Positions 47,474-58,404 of a DNA stretch of 64,000 nucleotides are shown here, one piece after another (the first letter of the stretch is position 1; every line of letters begins with the position of its first letter). The position numbers and the translations under genes were made by a program. The notes under the pieces are model-generated. The model did no database searches and was not told where the DNA came from. It saw nothing but the letters and a program-made list of their open reading frames with translations. The stretch is taken from NCBI GenBank assembly GCA_019022495.1, contig JAFEKR010000008.1, forward strand, positions 310,001-374,000. The letters are read 5' to 3'. The stretch comes from Epichloe hybrida. Lineage: Eukaryota > Ascomycota > Sordariomycetes > Hypocreales > Clavicipitaceae.

Positions 47474-48560
47474 TCAAACCTTGATGGAGGTCTTGGATGT
47501 GAAGTCCCGGACATAGTGGTCGAGAATGCCCAATGTGACGCCGGAACCACCGCAAACAATGACGACAATATTCTTCTGAGCCCACTCGGCATCCGTGAGG
47601 CCGCGACCAAGGAGATCTCGCAGGTCACCCTTGTAGACGGTGGCCAGGGCAGCGCCGCAAGATACTTCGACAAGATGACGTGCATCATCAGCAAAGCGGA
47701 CACAGCTGATGGCAGCATCGGCATCTGTGACGACTAGACTGTGAGTGTTGGGGTATTGGCACCACTTCCATGTCTCCGCAGAGACACGGGAACAGCCCAA
47801 AGAGGTAGCGATGGATGTGATCTCGGGAAGAGTGATGTGAGCGTTGGCCTTGAGCGAGGCACTCATGCTGTCGGCGCCAAGGGTCTCGACACCCACAACC
47901 TCTGGCTTGTGGCCAGACCAGGGGAAACTCTCAATGCCTTGCATGAGTCCATTGAACAAGCCACCACCTCCAACACTGCAGACAATGGCATCGATGGGCT
48001 CATCTATTTGCTCTCGCAATTCCGGAATGATGGTCGATGCGCCGTCCCACACATGAGGGTGATCAAAAGGCGGAACATAAACACCGTGAGGATCCTTGGC
48101 CAAAAGTTCGGTGCGGAGATATTCGTCGGCGGCAGCCCAGTTCTTGCCAGTTTGGTGAACTTCAACGCCAAGATCCAGAAGCTTGCTCTTCATCAACTCG
48201 GAGGTAGTCATAGGGATAACTATAGTAGCAGGTCGCCGAAGAGCTACTGCAGACGTGGCACAGGCAAGGCCAGCGTTGCCACCAGATGAACAGTAGAAGT
48301 GAACATGGCCCTTGCTTGTCGCGACAGCTCGGGTCATAAGATTCCCGATTCCGCGGGATTTGAAAGAGCCACTAGGCTGCAGGTTGTCTAGCTTCAGGTA
48401 TATGTTGCTAAGATAACGGTGATTGTTAGTGATGACCCTCAGAGGCGAGCTCTGCCATGCCGAAAAGCGCATACCATCCAGCAATTCGTGTAAGTTGAGG
48501 GCTCAAGGCACAAGGAGTGTTAGTCCAAGGCAACTTGGGCTCGCCACCTACTGATCCCAT
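47474..48560 (-). CDS. L-serine/L-threonine dehydratase (PLP fold type II)
   Basis: Two minus-strand exons (48560-48475, 48407-47474; 67-nt intron, GTATGC donor) encode 339 residues, the usual size of catabolic serine dehydratases. Exon 1 ends in LSPQLTRIAG and joins CNIYLKLDNLQPSGSFKSRG, where Lys45 is the PLP Schiff-base lysine. SSGGNAG (69-75) is the phosphate-binding/substrate loop, a Gly-rich GGGG loop follows (VCSVGGGGLF), and VCGGSGVTLG near the C terminus is the cofactor-ring site. The enzyme deaminates L-serine to pyruvate and L-threonine to 2-oxobutyrate in the cytosol. It resembles the yeast CHA1 class rather than the long biosynthetic Ilv1, as no ACT-type regulatory domain follows. 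A Gly/Ser-rich region and all PLP contacts look intact. Confidence 0.92.
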
Positions 48561-51415
48561 CGTGGCAGGGATGTAGTAATGGTACTGAAGAAGGAGAAGA
48601 GGAGCGGGAGAGTAGACACAGCGAGTATTGGTGGAATACGGCGTGGTGGTCTGGACAGAATGCCAGGGGTTAATGTTGTTTGTATAAACGGACGGGCTGG
48701 TTGAAAGGATCCCGGATTGTTGAATACGCAACTCAATGCCTTATCAGAGATCAAGACTCATACTCTTCACGAGAAGCAAATGAATTGTGGGAGATGATGG
48801 TCGTGATATATAGTTTCTGGCAGGGGCGGGCCAGTAGCGGTATCCAGGTATCCGTCAGAAGCCGCCCAGGGACCATTCATTGTCCACGGTGCAGCCCTCC
48901 AAGGTTGGCTGTGGAGAAGATATGGATCGTGGATGGAGGCGACGCCATTATCGGACTCATATATACACCTCTGACACGCCTTATGCTGTTGGGGGGTGTA
49001 TGCTTAATGGTCATTCATTGATCATCGACACCAGAGTGCGCGGCTGCGGCATGTTGACTCTGACATAGTCCATTCAGCACTGAGAACCGAGATGACAATG
49101 CGAAGGAGCGGGATGACTTTTCGGCACTCACTGTCGAGGCAACTGGGAATTTTTCCCTCTCTTCGTCAATGCCTTATACTTTGACGCCAGAATTGCGCAC
49201 TGTCGTTGCGATGTATACCAGTACCCATGTGGCTAATTGGCTTGGTGAAGCGTTGGGGAGGGGTTCTTTTTTTCTTTTCTTTTCTTTTTTTTCTTTCTTT
49301 GTTCACACGCCCCCTTCCCCCCCCCTGTGATGGATACCACTAGATTGAGGGAGTAGGGCAAATCATGATGAAAGACTTTGGCTCCCATTGCCTAGGGAGC
49401 AGGTCGCTGTCATTGCAAGATGAATCTGACGACAATGAATCCTGCACATGCTGTTGTTCGAGGATGCTGTCCAAGAGAAGGTTTGCGCTGGGGAGACAGG
49501 GGAGAAGGTGCTGGGCCCTGGCGTGGAAGACGGGAAGCACACAGATGATGTTGTTATCGGCACAGCCAGGGTATTGACACGGTCCTAGTGGTGGGTGTCG
49601 AGCGAGCCAAAGTCGTGATAAGATACCATCACGACGATAATAAATTCACGGATGCGATGGCCTGCTTTCGAGGAAGACAGAAAGAGCACAGACTGGCTTG
49701 GAGTATTACGCGGTGAGCAGGCAGGGTCTCGACGAGGGAGGCAGGAGCGACAGATCCAGATCCAGCGACTTTCCCAGGCGCCAGGCACCCACCAGTGTGT
49801 GCCGCTGTATTACCTTGATTGCTCAGTGCTCACCCACACCCCCACCCCTGCAACCCCCTGCCTGCTTCTCTCTCGTCTGCATCGTCTTGGCATGCCGATG
49901 GGAAGCTTGTTGTGCCAGATTACGTTGTTATAGAGTAATAAAAAGATTCTATGGGGTAATCGAACCCAAGTTATAGGGTAAGAGGTTCCCGATCCGGCTT
50001 GGACGCCCCGCCGCCAAACGGGGCCGTGGGGGGGTGTGCAAGTTGCAGATTGGATATCTGAGATTTTTTCTTTCTTCTTGTTGGCCACAGAGATTGGCGG
50101 CTGACCATCCCCCAACAAGATCTATGACAGTGCGCATTCTTTGTCCGGAGATGCCTCGGTGTTGGAAGAGGGGAGGAGACCGGCAATTTTTGGGTAAACC
50201 TAATGTTTACGACACGACATGGGGCAGAGTTTTGTTTCTTGAAATTGAATGCAAGACTCGACTTGACACAACACGGGCCCGTGACTCAGGAGACAACAAG
50301 CCGTGCGATCACACATGCCTTGCTTATCTCGTATTTCTACCGAACAGCCCGTGCCACTGTCAAGATAACACGAACACGCCGTCACCGAGCTGACCGCAAG
50401 ATAAGCTGCGCTCACTTGATGTGCTGCGACAGCGACAATAGCGACATCGGAGCATGAACTCCTCGTCAACAAGTTGTTGAGCTTCGTAGCGAATCTGGGG
50501 GCTGCGTCGTCAAACTCACTGATCAAGACTAGCTGTTTCGTTTCGTTCGAACCGCTTGCTGATCTAGTCGCAGCCCACTCGGCATTGAAGAGACTGGCGC
50601 AATTGAAACCCCGAACATGTATGTCCGTCGTGTGCCTACCGCCCAGACCCCGAGGAAAAGATGTCAACCGCGATTTTCGTCCGAGTCCAAGTGAGTGTGC
50701 AGCCACTTACTTGTGCTGGTTATGCGGGCGCTTGCTGGCTGCGGTGATGGCTTGGCCTCGGCCACATGGCGCAGTCATGCGGACAACTGTATAATAACAT
50801 GTCTTTTCACCACCTCCCCTTTTCAGAGCATCTCCTACGATGATTGAGTTAGCGTCGCTGAGTTTTATAAAAGTCCCATGCCTATCTATCACTATGCTGA
50901 CGCAGTCGCTGTTGGTAATATTTTGCGTGTCGATGCGACAAATCCTGGCATCAGATTAGATGCTTAGATATTCACACAGAATTGAGAACACTACATTGTT
51001 GCCGTCAACCCGTGAGTTGTAAAGTTATGCGGAATTTAATGCTTCTCGGCTGCGAAGGAGTAATATCGAGTGACAAACAGTGTTGGCAACTTGGCGTGAG
51101 AAAGAAGCATGCCAACTGCGCGCACCTGCACCTGGTGCAAGAGCTCTCCGCCAACCGACAACACTTTTGCGAACACTTGACACTTATAAAAGCACGCAAG
51201 AAGAGCATCCAGTCCTCTTCTCCTTTCATCATCAGAAGATTCATTGTCACTCCGTTTCCCAATAAAAGCTCAACAGATCGCCTAACGTGATCTCATCCTT
51301 GGTTTATGATTATGATTCAAATGAACGGATCACTCTCTTCAAAAAGTTCAGTCGGAAACACCCGTATTCACTTCCAAGAGGTTGACGCAAAGCGAGAACC
51401 AGACGTTTCCGGAGA
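48561..51415. other. Gene-poor region
   Basis: No confident gene over 2.9 kb. It holds a pyrimidine tract (TTTTTCTTTTC-type, about 49266-49302), G-runs near 50029-50036, and a 168-codon minus frame (50706-50200) described separately. The upstream part should contain the dehydratase promoter, with a divergent gap to the next plus-strand gene. Confidence 0.45.
50200..50706 (-). CDS. Unrecognised ORF, 168 residues, doubtful
   Basis: ATG-initiated frame without introns (MAAHSLGLGRKSRLTSFPRG...). Residues about 45-85 have ordinary protein-like composition (GSNETKQLVLISEFDDAAPRF), and the C-terminal third is Cys-rich without a signal peptide or recognised spacing. The opposite strand is also open at 50474-50794. 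I recognise no family. Chance openness is the more likely explanation. Confidence 0.2.
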   Translation of the reverse strand: MAAHSLGLGRKSRLTSFPRGLGGRHTTDIHVRGFNCASLFNAEWAATRSASGSNETKQLVLISEFDDAAPRFATKLNNLLTRSSCSDVAIVAVAAHQVSAAYLAVSSVTACSCYLDSGTGCSVEIRDKQGMCDRTACCLLSHGPVLCQVESCIQFQETKLCPMSCRKH

Positions 51416-53109
51416 ATGGCAAGTGACATGGCAGCAGAAGTCTGCCGGGTCACCGAAACGAGCCTCGAGTCGATGGTGATCCAACATCTTGGCCACTTCT
51501 CTTCGGCCAATTCGAAATCGAGTTCCGCAGAGACTATCAGAGAGTCCATTGAAGAAGATGATAAAGAAGAAGAAGAAGAAGTAGAAGAAGAAGAAGAAAA
51601 AGAAGAAGAAACGAAACCCCGCCTATGCAAGCGCAAAAGGAGCAAGGAAAAGAAGGCCACCTTCAAGACCGAGGAAGAGCACATGAAACCCGAGCCCATA
51701 AACTGGTTAGAAAGACTAGCGAAGTATCGAGGCGCCAACTAGGATTTGCCGGCACGAGCACCGCTCCGAAAACCAAGAGCAAGGGCAACACATCCCAAAG
51801 TCCCAGATCCATTGGACGACGGGCCCCAACAAGTCAAGGATGAAACCGCGTCGACCACGGATGGCCAGGAGGAGGACTCGCAACAGCAAGAATCACCAGC
51901 TATCACACCTGTGCCGTCGACAACCCCATTCCCAACCCCCGCTGTTCGACAAGCTCGCCAAAGACCTTCCCGCGAGTCCCGTCACAAACCCAGACCCAGC
52001 TTCATCCCGTCCGCCCTCGATAAACTGCCCATCGAAATCCGCTTCATCATCTACAAGGAACTTCTCACAGTGCCGAGGCCAATCAGGGTACATTCGGGAT
52101 GGCAGCAAGTGTACAAGCGACAACGGCTCTGCATACCGACGGGCATCCTGCGCACCTGCGAGCGCTTCCACCGCGAAGCAATCGGCGTCCTGTACGGCTG
52201 CAACACCTTCCTGTACCGACTGCGAGACAGACTTCCCTGCGTCACCGACGTGGACCAGGTCGCGCTCATTGACGACGACGCCACTGCGCTGCCAACCACC
52301 ACCAACAACGACAACGACAACAGCGAGGACGACGCAGGGGGCGACAACGACGACGAGGCCGACCCGGAGCCAGATGACGTCAACGACCCGGACTGGCAAG
52401 AAGAGACACCCGCCTCTCGCTCTCGCTCTCGCGCACAGCACGCCCGCCGGACGCGCCCAAGCTCCAAGCGGCCCCCCATCACGGATCCCGACATCAACGT
52501 GGACAAGAACCTCCACCTCTTCCGCCGGCTCATCATCGAGGCGGAGAAGAACCGCTTCGCACAGGGCACGAGGAGGCTGATGGCCAGCGCCATAGAGGCT
52601 TTCGCGTTCGCATCGTCCCCCAGCAGCAGCAGCAGCCGCTGCACCAACATCCAGATACTGACCATCCGCGTCGCCCCCAATGGGACGCCGCGTCCGGCCC
52701 AGACGGCTACGGCAGCTTCACCTTTGTCGACTTCTTCAGCTCCCAGTCGGCCGTGATACGGGCCATCGAAAACGTAAACTGCCAGTTTCTACGGCTCGAC
52801 CTCATGACGTGCTACATGGATGGGCCGTCGGCCCGGTCAGGATGCAGCTTCACAATGGACATGCGGTACAAGCGGCTTGTGAAGAGGGTCGAGGTCGAGG
52901 GGGAGGATGAGTGGGACGGCGACGTAGCTATGCAGGAGGAGAGGAGGAGGAAGGCGGGCGTGGCCGAGGGCGCGCTGCGATGCTTGGACGGCCATGTCCG
53001 GAGGTTTTGTGAGAAGTTTCTGAGCCAGAAGACGTGGGATAAGGAGGCGTGGGATGCCATTGATTTCGGCGTGGGAGATGACCCTGATGCGTGGGAGGGG
53101 GATTACTGA
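51416..53109 (+). pseudogene. 2EXR/F-box-like protein gene, interrupted by a stop and a frameshift
   Basis: The frame from ATG 51416 reads through a Glu-rich, Lys-rich N-terminal region (about residues 40-65 nearly all acidic) to an in-frame TAG at 51740-51742. It then continues in the same frame to 52756. This second part contains ALDKLPIEIRFIIYKELL and ILRTCERFHREAIGVLYGCN, the 2EXR/F-box-like pattern of many fungal proteins, followed by a long acidic Asp/Asn linker. Near 52670-52678, at CGCCCCCAATGG, the conserved text moves to another frame: LTIRVAP before, then ASGPDGYGSFTFVDFFSSQ and VIRAIENVNCQFLRLDL after, ending at 53109. One base missing from the C-run would account for it. The amber codon could be bypassed by an unseen intron, but no good GTRNGT site is near. 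Either a decaying gene or assembly indels. Function unknown. Confidence 0.55.
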
Positions 53110-53397
53110 GTGAGTGGGTGATTTTGAGTCGGGACGCGGACGCGATGGCATGGGAAGGGTACTAGGTACTAGGCGATTTGATTTGGTTAGAAAGGGGTTG
53201 ACGGGATCTTGATCAACTTGGGAAATCAAGGAAGCGATTGACAAGAATGGCTCACAGTGCATAATGCTTTGTTGTTATATACTTTTCACGGCGCAACATG
53301 GGATGCAAGGTTTCAATAATCTCTCTCTCTCTCTCAGAAATAAAACGGGTATTTGGGTAATAGTACTTTTACACTTTTTTGACTAGATTCCATGCAT
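53110..53397. other. Convergent intergenic region
   Basis: Short 3' region between convergent genes, with a (CT)n tract at about 53321-53335. Nothing else seen. Confidence 0.5.
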
Positions 53398-55216
53398 CTA
53401 TGTATCCATCAAGGTGGAAAAACTGATCAACTCCACCTCCAATGTTTCCGTGTCTACGAGAACAAGCTGCTTCGTCTCTTCGAATGACGGCACGGTGATG
53501 AGTCGAACGGACTGGCCTCTGACCGGCGATGATTTTGTGCGAATCGGGCTGGCACCCGACAAAGTAGAGATGCGGGCATGTTTTGAGGACAAAGGGGTCG
53601 TCTTCTTGGAAGGGGTAGCTCCCTGAGTTATCTGGTCAGCCCTTTCTCTTTTCGACGAGGGATGGATGTGGAAATGGCGACAGAAAGAAAGGGGGGGGGG
53701 GGTGGGGGAATGAAGACTCACACAAAGTATCGGGTGCCGTGGGGGCACAACATCTCCACCGACACATGGCCTCCATCATGCCCAATCGATCCTCGCTATC
53801 TACATACTTGAATACATCGTCAACGTTCTGCCCGCCCGTACCTAGCACCCTCCACCCTTCAATCTCAGCCTCCCACGGATTCGTGACCACGTCTAGCCAC
53901 CCTGGTTCTTGTGACTTGGCTGCTGGGTCGGGTCCATACGCCCTTGAGTTGGGAAACATGGCCATGTGGACAGGCTGTTGTGGATAACTAGCGTTGGCGG
54001 GATCTTGAACGCCCGGAAGTAGGGTAATGGGTATCGATGGCAAGAGTTCGCTGATGAACTCGTCGAACAGTTGCGATGGAAGAGAGTTGTATGCACTGGC
54101 GTCGTACCCGTACTTCTTATTCGCCTTCTTCTCTGTGGCATCTTCCTGCTTGGGCTCAGCGACGGAGGTGGAGATGGAATTTCCTGCAATGATGAGTCGG
54201 CTGATTGTGGCGATTTCATCTTGATCATTGGGACAGAGTGCTTCGCCGAGGAGGTACTCTTGGAGAAGGTTCACCTCAAGGGCGTGGGAGGCATCGGTTG
54301 CAGAGAAGCAGAGGCCAGAGACGATGGCGATCTTTTTGCTGGGTTTCCGATCTGTCATTTCGTCATCCGAGTCTTCGTTTTTGACGACATTTTTTTTGGA
54401 TGTTCCGTCATCATTTGTGCTGGGAGGTTTAGAGAGCGCCCATCGCTCAGGTTGGGGGGGCAGGTCAGGAAATTTGATATCGATGACTTCGAACTCGCCG
54501 CTACTGTTTTCGGTGCCCATCACGGCAATGATGCAGCCTGTGACGAGAGGAATGGTTTGTAAGAGGTCACCAACAAGACGAATGCGGCCGGACTCGTCTT
54601 CTAGCATGATTTGGTCGGCACCGTCTGGGGAGAAATATTTTTGTTGGGAGGATATCGGGGCCGAGATCCATCTCTGGTCCAAGTCAGTTTTCCACAACCT
54701 AAAACGAAGTTACACCCTTGGCTTGCAAATCAGAAACGCTTGGTGTGAAAACTCTTACATCCTTTGATACATCCTCAAGAATATTAGGCTTGAGGGGCAT
54801 GTCCATGTATACCGTCCCTCCAACCCAGCACAAGTCTCCCTGTCGCACATTGAGTACTCGTTCAACCTTCTTGACCTCTTCTCCGCCAATGACTGTACCC
54901 TCCCATGATGAAGCTGCTACTTGTTCGACGGCGGGCTTGATCTTTGTGAGGCGCAGAAAGTACATGTCGCCATATTGTTGTTTGTAGGATCGCTGCTTGT
55001 CGAGCTGGAATGTGTGAAGAGGCTGGTAGCAATCGGCGACTCGAGGTGGTGTGGCATGTGCGGCATCGCTGTGACGGGAGGTCAGAACAGGCGGGAGGGT
55101 TGATGGCGAGAGTTTATGGGGAGTAAATGCACTCACGCTGGCGTTTTGGGTATGAGCCCTGATACATCTTCGAGGGTCACCATGCCGGGCTTGAGGTGGT
55201 GATGCAGATGCAGCAT
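53398..55216 (-). CDS. pol31: DNA polymerase delta small subunit (Pol31/Cdc1), frame break near the 3' end
   Basis: Four minus-strand exons: 55216 (or Met at 55183)-55137, 55068-54759, 54673-53722, 53632-53398; introns 68, 85 and 89 nt. About 525 residues, typical. An OB-fold region comes first (HTFQLDKQRSYKQQYGDMYF, VYMDMPLKPNILEDVSKD joining RWISAPISSQQKYF). The calcineurin-like phosphoesterase-fold core follows (KIAIVSGLCFS, SRLIIAGNS, ITLLPGVQDPANASYPQQPV, MAMFPNSRAYG), catalytically inactive as usual in B subunits, then YPFQEDDPFVLKTCPHLYFVGCQP. The tail SVRLITVPSFEETKQLVLVD is in another frame: the switch lies at about 53513-53524. The unshifted frame would instead run to a stop near 53370 with non-conserved sequence. 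The subunit links the catalytic Pol3 to the accessory subunit at replication forks; it is essential in yeasts, so an assembly indel is more likely than loss. The start codon is uncertain because upstream in-frame Mets sit in a tandem repeat. Confidence 0.85.
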
Positions 55217-55314
55217 GCAGACGGAATGGCAATGCGGAAGTGGTTTCTTCTCTCGCAACAAAGTTGGGAGACGCGTCGGCGACGAGCCAATTGGCGAGGT
55301 CGCGTTTCTGTAAA

Positions 55315-55390
55315 GTGGCGGGGCATTCGGCGGGGCATTCAGCGGGCATTCAGCGGGGCACTTGGCGGGCATTTAGCGGGCATTCCAGGC
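55315..55390. repeat. Degenerate GGGCATTCAGC tandem repeat
   Basis: Six or so imperfect copies of (G)GGCATTCAGCGG lie about 100 bp upstream of the pol31 start. They create an artificial in-frame extension (MPAKCPAECP... on the minus strand) that I do not accept as coding. Confidence 0.75.
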
Positions 55391-55491
55391 ATTTCAGGAG
55401 GCCAAACGCAGGGAGGGTGCACCATCTCATAATATACAGTGGTGCACATACAGTGGTGCACATAATATAATAATTCACTCTCTCACGGACA

Positions 55492-56074
55492 TCACGAAAG
55501 CTTTGCATCCGGAGAGAGACTCGCCAGCGTTCTGCTGTGCTCGCCCTTCTCAACCATGTTATTCAAAGTAGCCTCGGCCACCTTGAATGCTTCCATACCG
55601 GCAGGAGCTCCGCAGTAAACGGTGGCCTGTAGAAGCGCTTCCCGTATCTCCAGCTCAGTCAATCCATTGTTCACGGCGCCTCGAACATGAACGCCAAGCT
55701 CAGGCCAGCTCTTGAGCGCCACGAGAATACCGATGTCTGGTGTTTGGGAGCAATTAGACCAGGCGGATGAGATGTGGCGAGCGTGACATACTGAGGAGGC
55801 TTCGCTGTTTTCTTTCAAGGCCGGGCCTTGACCACACATTTCCCCAGCACCACCTGGTTGGAGGTTGGAGGTCAGTTGATCAAATTGATCAAATTGATCA
55901 GATTGATGAGAGCGAGCCGCTCCTTTCCTGCACTTACTCGGTGACCAGCTGCTGCTGCGGATACGCAAACTCGCTGCTGCCGTTCTGCAGGGCATTGTAC
56001 ACGTACGCATCGCCTACAACTTCCTTGCGGTTCCTGAGCCCGGTGGCGAAGAGGTGGTTGTTGCCGGAAGACAT
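55492..56074 (-). CDS. Carboxymuconolactone decarboxylase family protein
   Basis: Three minus-strand exons (56074-55938, 55853-55792, 55736-55492; introns 84 and 55 nt) encode 147 residues. The start [25 protein letters not shown] is followed across the first junction by [24 protein letters not shown], then [30 protein letters not shown] and [17 protein letters not shown]. This is the whole CMD fold: the W.RPGL..K.RSL core and the final A..YCG.P....A block. Characterised members decarboxylate 4-carboxymuconolactone in aromatic catabolism (3-oxoadipate pathway). Many fungal paralogues are uncharacterised, and the CxxC of AhpD peroxidases is absent, so the specific substrate is open. Intron 1 contains a triplicated TTGATCAAA-like repeat (about 55874-55905). 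Confidence 0.9.
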
Positions 56075-56842
56075 GTCTTGCAATTCAGTAGACTGGAATG
56101 GAATTGTAGGTTGACGTGGGAGCAAAGAGTTGGCTTCGAACGCGGGCGAACGCGAGCGAATTTACTCGAGATTCCCTTCCTTCCCATCAACGATCAAAAG
56201 CCTCATCAATCACCAATCACCAATCACCCCCCGCCGCCGATGCCGTGACGGCAGCTCTTTGCGGGAAGTTGGAGCCTCCCCAAGGTGCCACCGCAGTCAG
56301 ACCGTACGCCGCCACGATGCAGCGGCCCCCAAACAGTCACATTGCTACACAGTACACAGTACACACTGCGAGACGCTCGTGGACGGCTCATGGACGCTCA
56401 TGGACGGCTCATGGACGGCTCATGGACGGCTCATGGACGCTCATGAGCGCTTATGCCGCAGTGCAGTCCGTGACCGTCCGGCGTCGTACGAGGCGGGCGC
56501 GGACTCGATGCGACCAGAGGCCTCGCTCAACACATCCAATGAGTGAGCTTCATCGACTGTCCACCGCATGGCGCAGAGGCCAGCTTGTTGGGGGCGGCGA
56601 TGGAGCAAAATCCACGGAGGCGCAAACTTTTGAAAAGCTGAACAAGATGGAAGACGTTGTTGGCCCGTTGCTCGAATACATGGTCCGAGCCTCGCTTCTC
56701 CGCACTGCCTGCTCAATTCCAAAATGCATATTCCCTCACTCCAACTTCAGTCCGTATTCCTCATCTTTTCTTGAAAACTCCCTGCTGACTCCTGAGCCCT
56801 CCGCATACTTCAGCCGCCCGTGTCTGCCCCTCGCTTTGGCGC
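56075..56842. promoter_or_regulatory. Divergent promoter region with minisatellite
   Basis: 768 bp separate the starts of the CMD gene (-) and the membrane-protein gene (+). Frames at 56116-56973 run through but lack domains and overlap the start of the downstream gene in another frame. Includes the 11-bp minisatellite at 56381-56444. Confidence 0.55.
56381..56444 (+). repeat. 11-bp minisatellite GGACGGCTCAT, six copies
   Basis: Six head-to-tail units of 10-11 bp: GGACGGCTCAT four times and the 10-bp variant GGACGCTCAT twice (second and sixth units). Placed in the middle of a divergent promoter. Confidence 0.9.
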
Positions 56843-56937
56843 ATGAACCGAATCATGTTGTCCGTCTTAACGCGGCGCAGCATTCTCCCTCTTCTTCTCT
56901 TGTCGTCAACGGGGCAGGGAGGAGTCTCTGTCTCGGC

Positions 56938-56968
<31 letters not shown>

Positions 56969-58404
56969 GGTGACCAGAGTATTTGTGATTACTACGCAGC
57001 CAAGCAGTTTGGGGAGAACAATGCTACTACGCAGCTCCAGCTGATGCAGGCAATCGTGGCATACGCATACGCCGGGGGGAATTCGCTGCCCAACGGAGAC
57101 AAGGAGAGCACTGGGATATTCAATCCCGGTGAATACAACGGTCAAGAGGTCTATCTTCGGCCGTGGTTCGATGGGTCAAGTATGTTGTTGCCCTTGATTG
57201 AACGAGCCTCCATCCATCCATCCACTGAAATGAGAAAAAAACCTTGGAACTCACCGCGAGGAATAGGAGCAACTTCGAACAACAATGACCAGGCGGTCAA
57301 TATTGGATGGCTGGACGGAGGAGGTACAGCGCCGCTTGTTGCCTTTTTGAACGGCTCTACGCCAACTGCCGAGATCAAGAAGGGCACAAACCAGTAGTAC
57401 GTGCATATTTGTCTCACGCCTCGTTATTCCCTGTTCTTCCTCCCAGGCAGTAAGCACTGACAGTTCAATCCCACCAAATCAGCAAGCTATTTACACATTG
57501 GTACTATGTTTTCGGCAAAGTCTTCTCCTGCTCCCTTATCAGAACCTTCCTGGAAAAGACCTTCGAGCCCCTGAATCCCGCCTACGTTCACAAATACATG
57601 GACTTGAATCAAACACATGTCGGTTATTTCATTCAACAGCTCATCGTCGCCAGCAAGTATTACGGATTTTCAGACTCCGACGCCAATACCCTATCCGCCG
57701 CTATGAATGCCAAGTACAATGCTCGCTGTTTGCCGCCAACTGACAATAGTCTCACTTCCATCTGCCTCGCCAAGGACTGTCCAGTAGCTGCGCCTTCGTC
57801 GAATTGCAACGCGTACAACAACGTCAAACCGCGCGGTGTCGACACTTCTGCGTCACCGAGCTCTCCATCGTCATCATCTCCGCCGAGTTCTAGTTCCAGT
57901 TCATCCCCAGCGTCGGACAGTCCCTCATCCTCGTCTAGACTTTCACCCGGCGTGATTGCAGGGATCGCCATTGGCAGCGCAATTGTCCTCCTCTTGGCTG
58001 TAGGGATGTTTTTACTCTTCCGTCGCCGGAACCAACAGAAAACAGATGCTCCACCCGCGCCTGGCCCAGCAACCGCTCACATGCACGGCGCATATCCTTC
58101 TGGGTTTCCACCACCACAGTATGCCTACGGTCGAGATCAACAGGAAAGCCATCATGGGCGAATCCCAATCGACTCGTACATTTCGTATGGGGCGAGCAGT
58201 CCATCGCCAGGCTGGGTGGAGCCCAAACACCATGCAGCAGAAGAGCTGGGAACATTCAACCCCATACCGCCAACGAGAATGACTTCGCCAAGCCCGTCCA
58301 GACCAGAAATGGCGCAGTTGGCGGAGATGGAAAGTCCCGAGCCTCCTCCGGGATGGAATGGGCCCAGCAAGCCACCTACACCGGCACCTACACCGGCGAC
58401 CTGA
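56843..58404 (+). CDS. Type I membrane protein with Ser-rich stalk, function unknown
   Basis: Three exons (56843-57179, 57267-57396, 57483-58404; introns 87 and 86 nt) give 462 residues. A signal peptide covers about residues 1-32 (RSILPLLLLSS), followed at once by nine Gln encoded by CAG repeats (33-41). The ectodomain (about 42-275) has several Cys and N-glycosylation sequons (NAT, NGS, NQT) and conserved-looking segments CDYYAAKQFGENNATTQ, WLDGGGTAPLVAFLNGS, HWYYVFGKVFSC. A Ser/Pro stalk (about 280-308) leads to one TM helix (about 313-335, VIAGIAIGSAIVLLLAVGMF), stopped by FRRRN. The tail (336-462) is Pro-rich. This is the layout of fungal wall-stress-sensor-like or adhesion proteins, but there is no WSC domain and I recognise no named family. 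Confidence 0.8.

Noticed and set aside
49940..50012. Possible minus-strand tRNA: GGGTTCGATTACCCC followed by a T-run
   Set aside because: The T-arm-like hairpin and terminator-like TTTTT are there, but no 5' acceptor strand pairs with ATAGAAT and no D-arm is seen.
55217..55372. N-terminal extension of pol31 reading MPAKCPAECPLNAPPNAPP
   Set aside because: It is the translation of a degenerate tandem repeat; conserved sequence begins later and Mets at 55216 and 55183 are better starts.
56116..56973. 285-codon plus-strand frame in the divergent promoter
   Set aside because: Contains the translated minisatellite and ends over the signal-peptide exon of the real gene in another frame.
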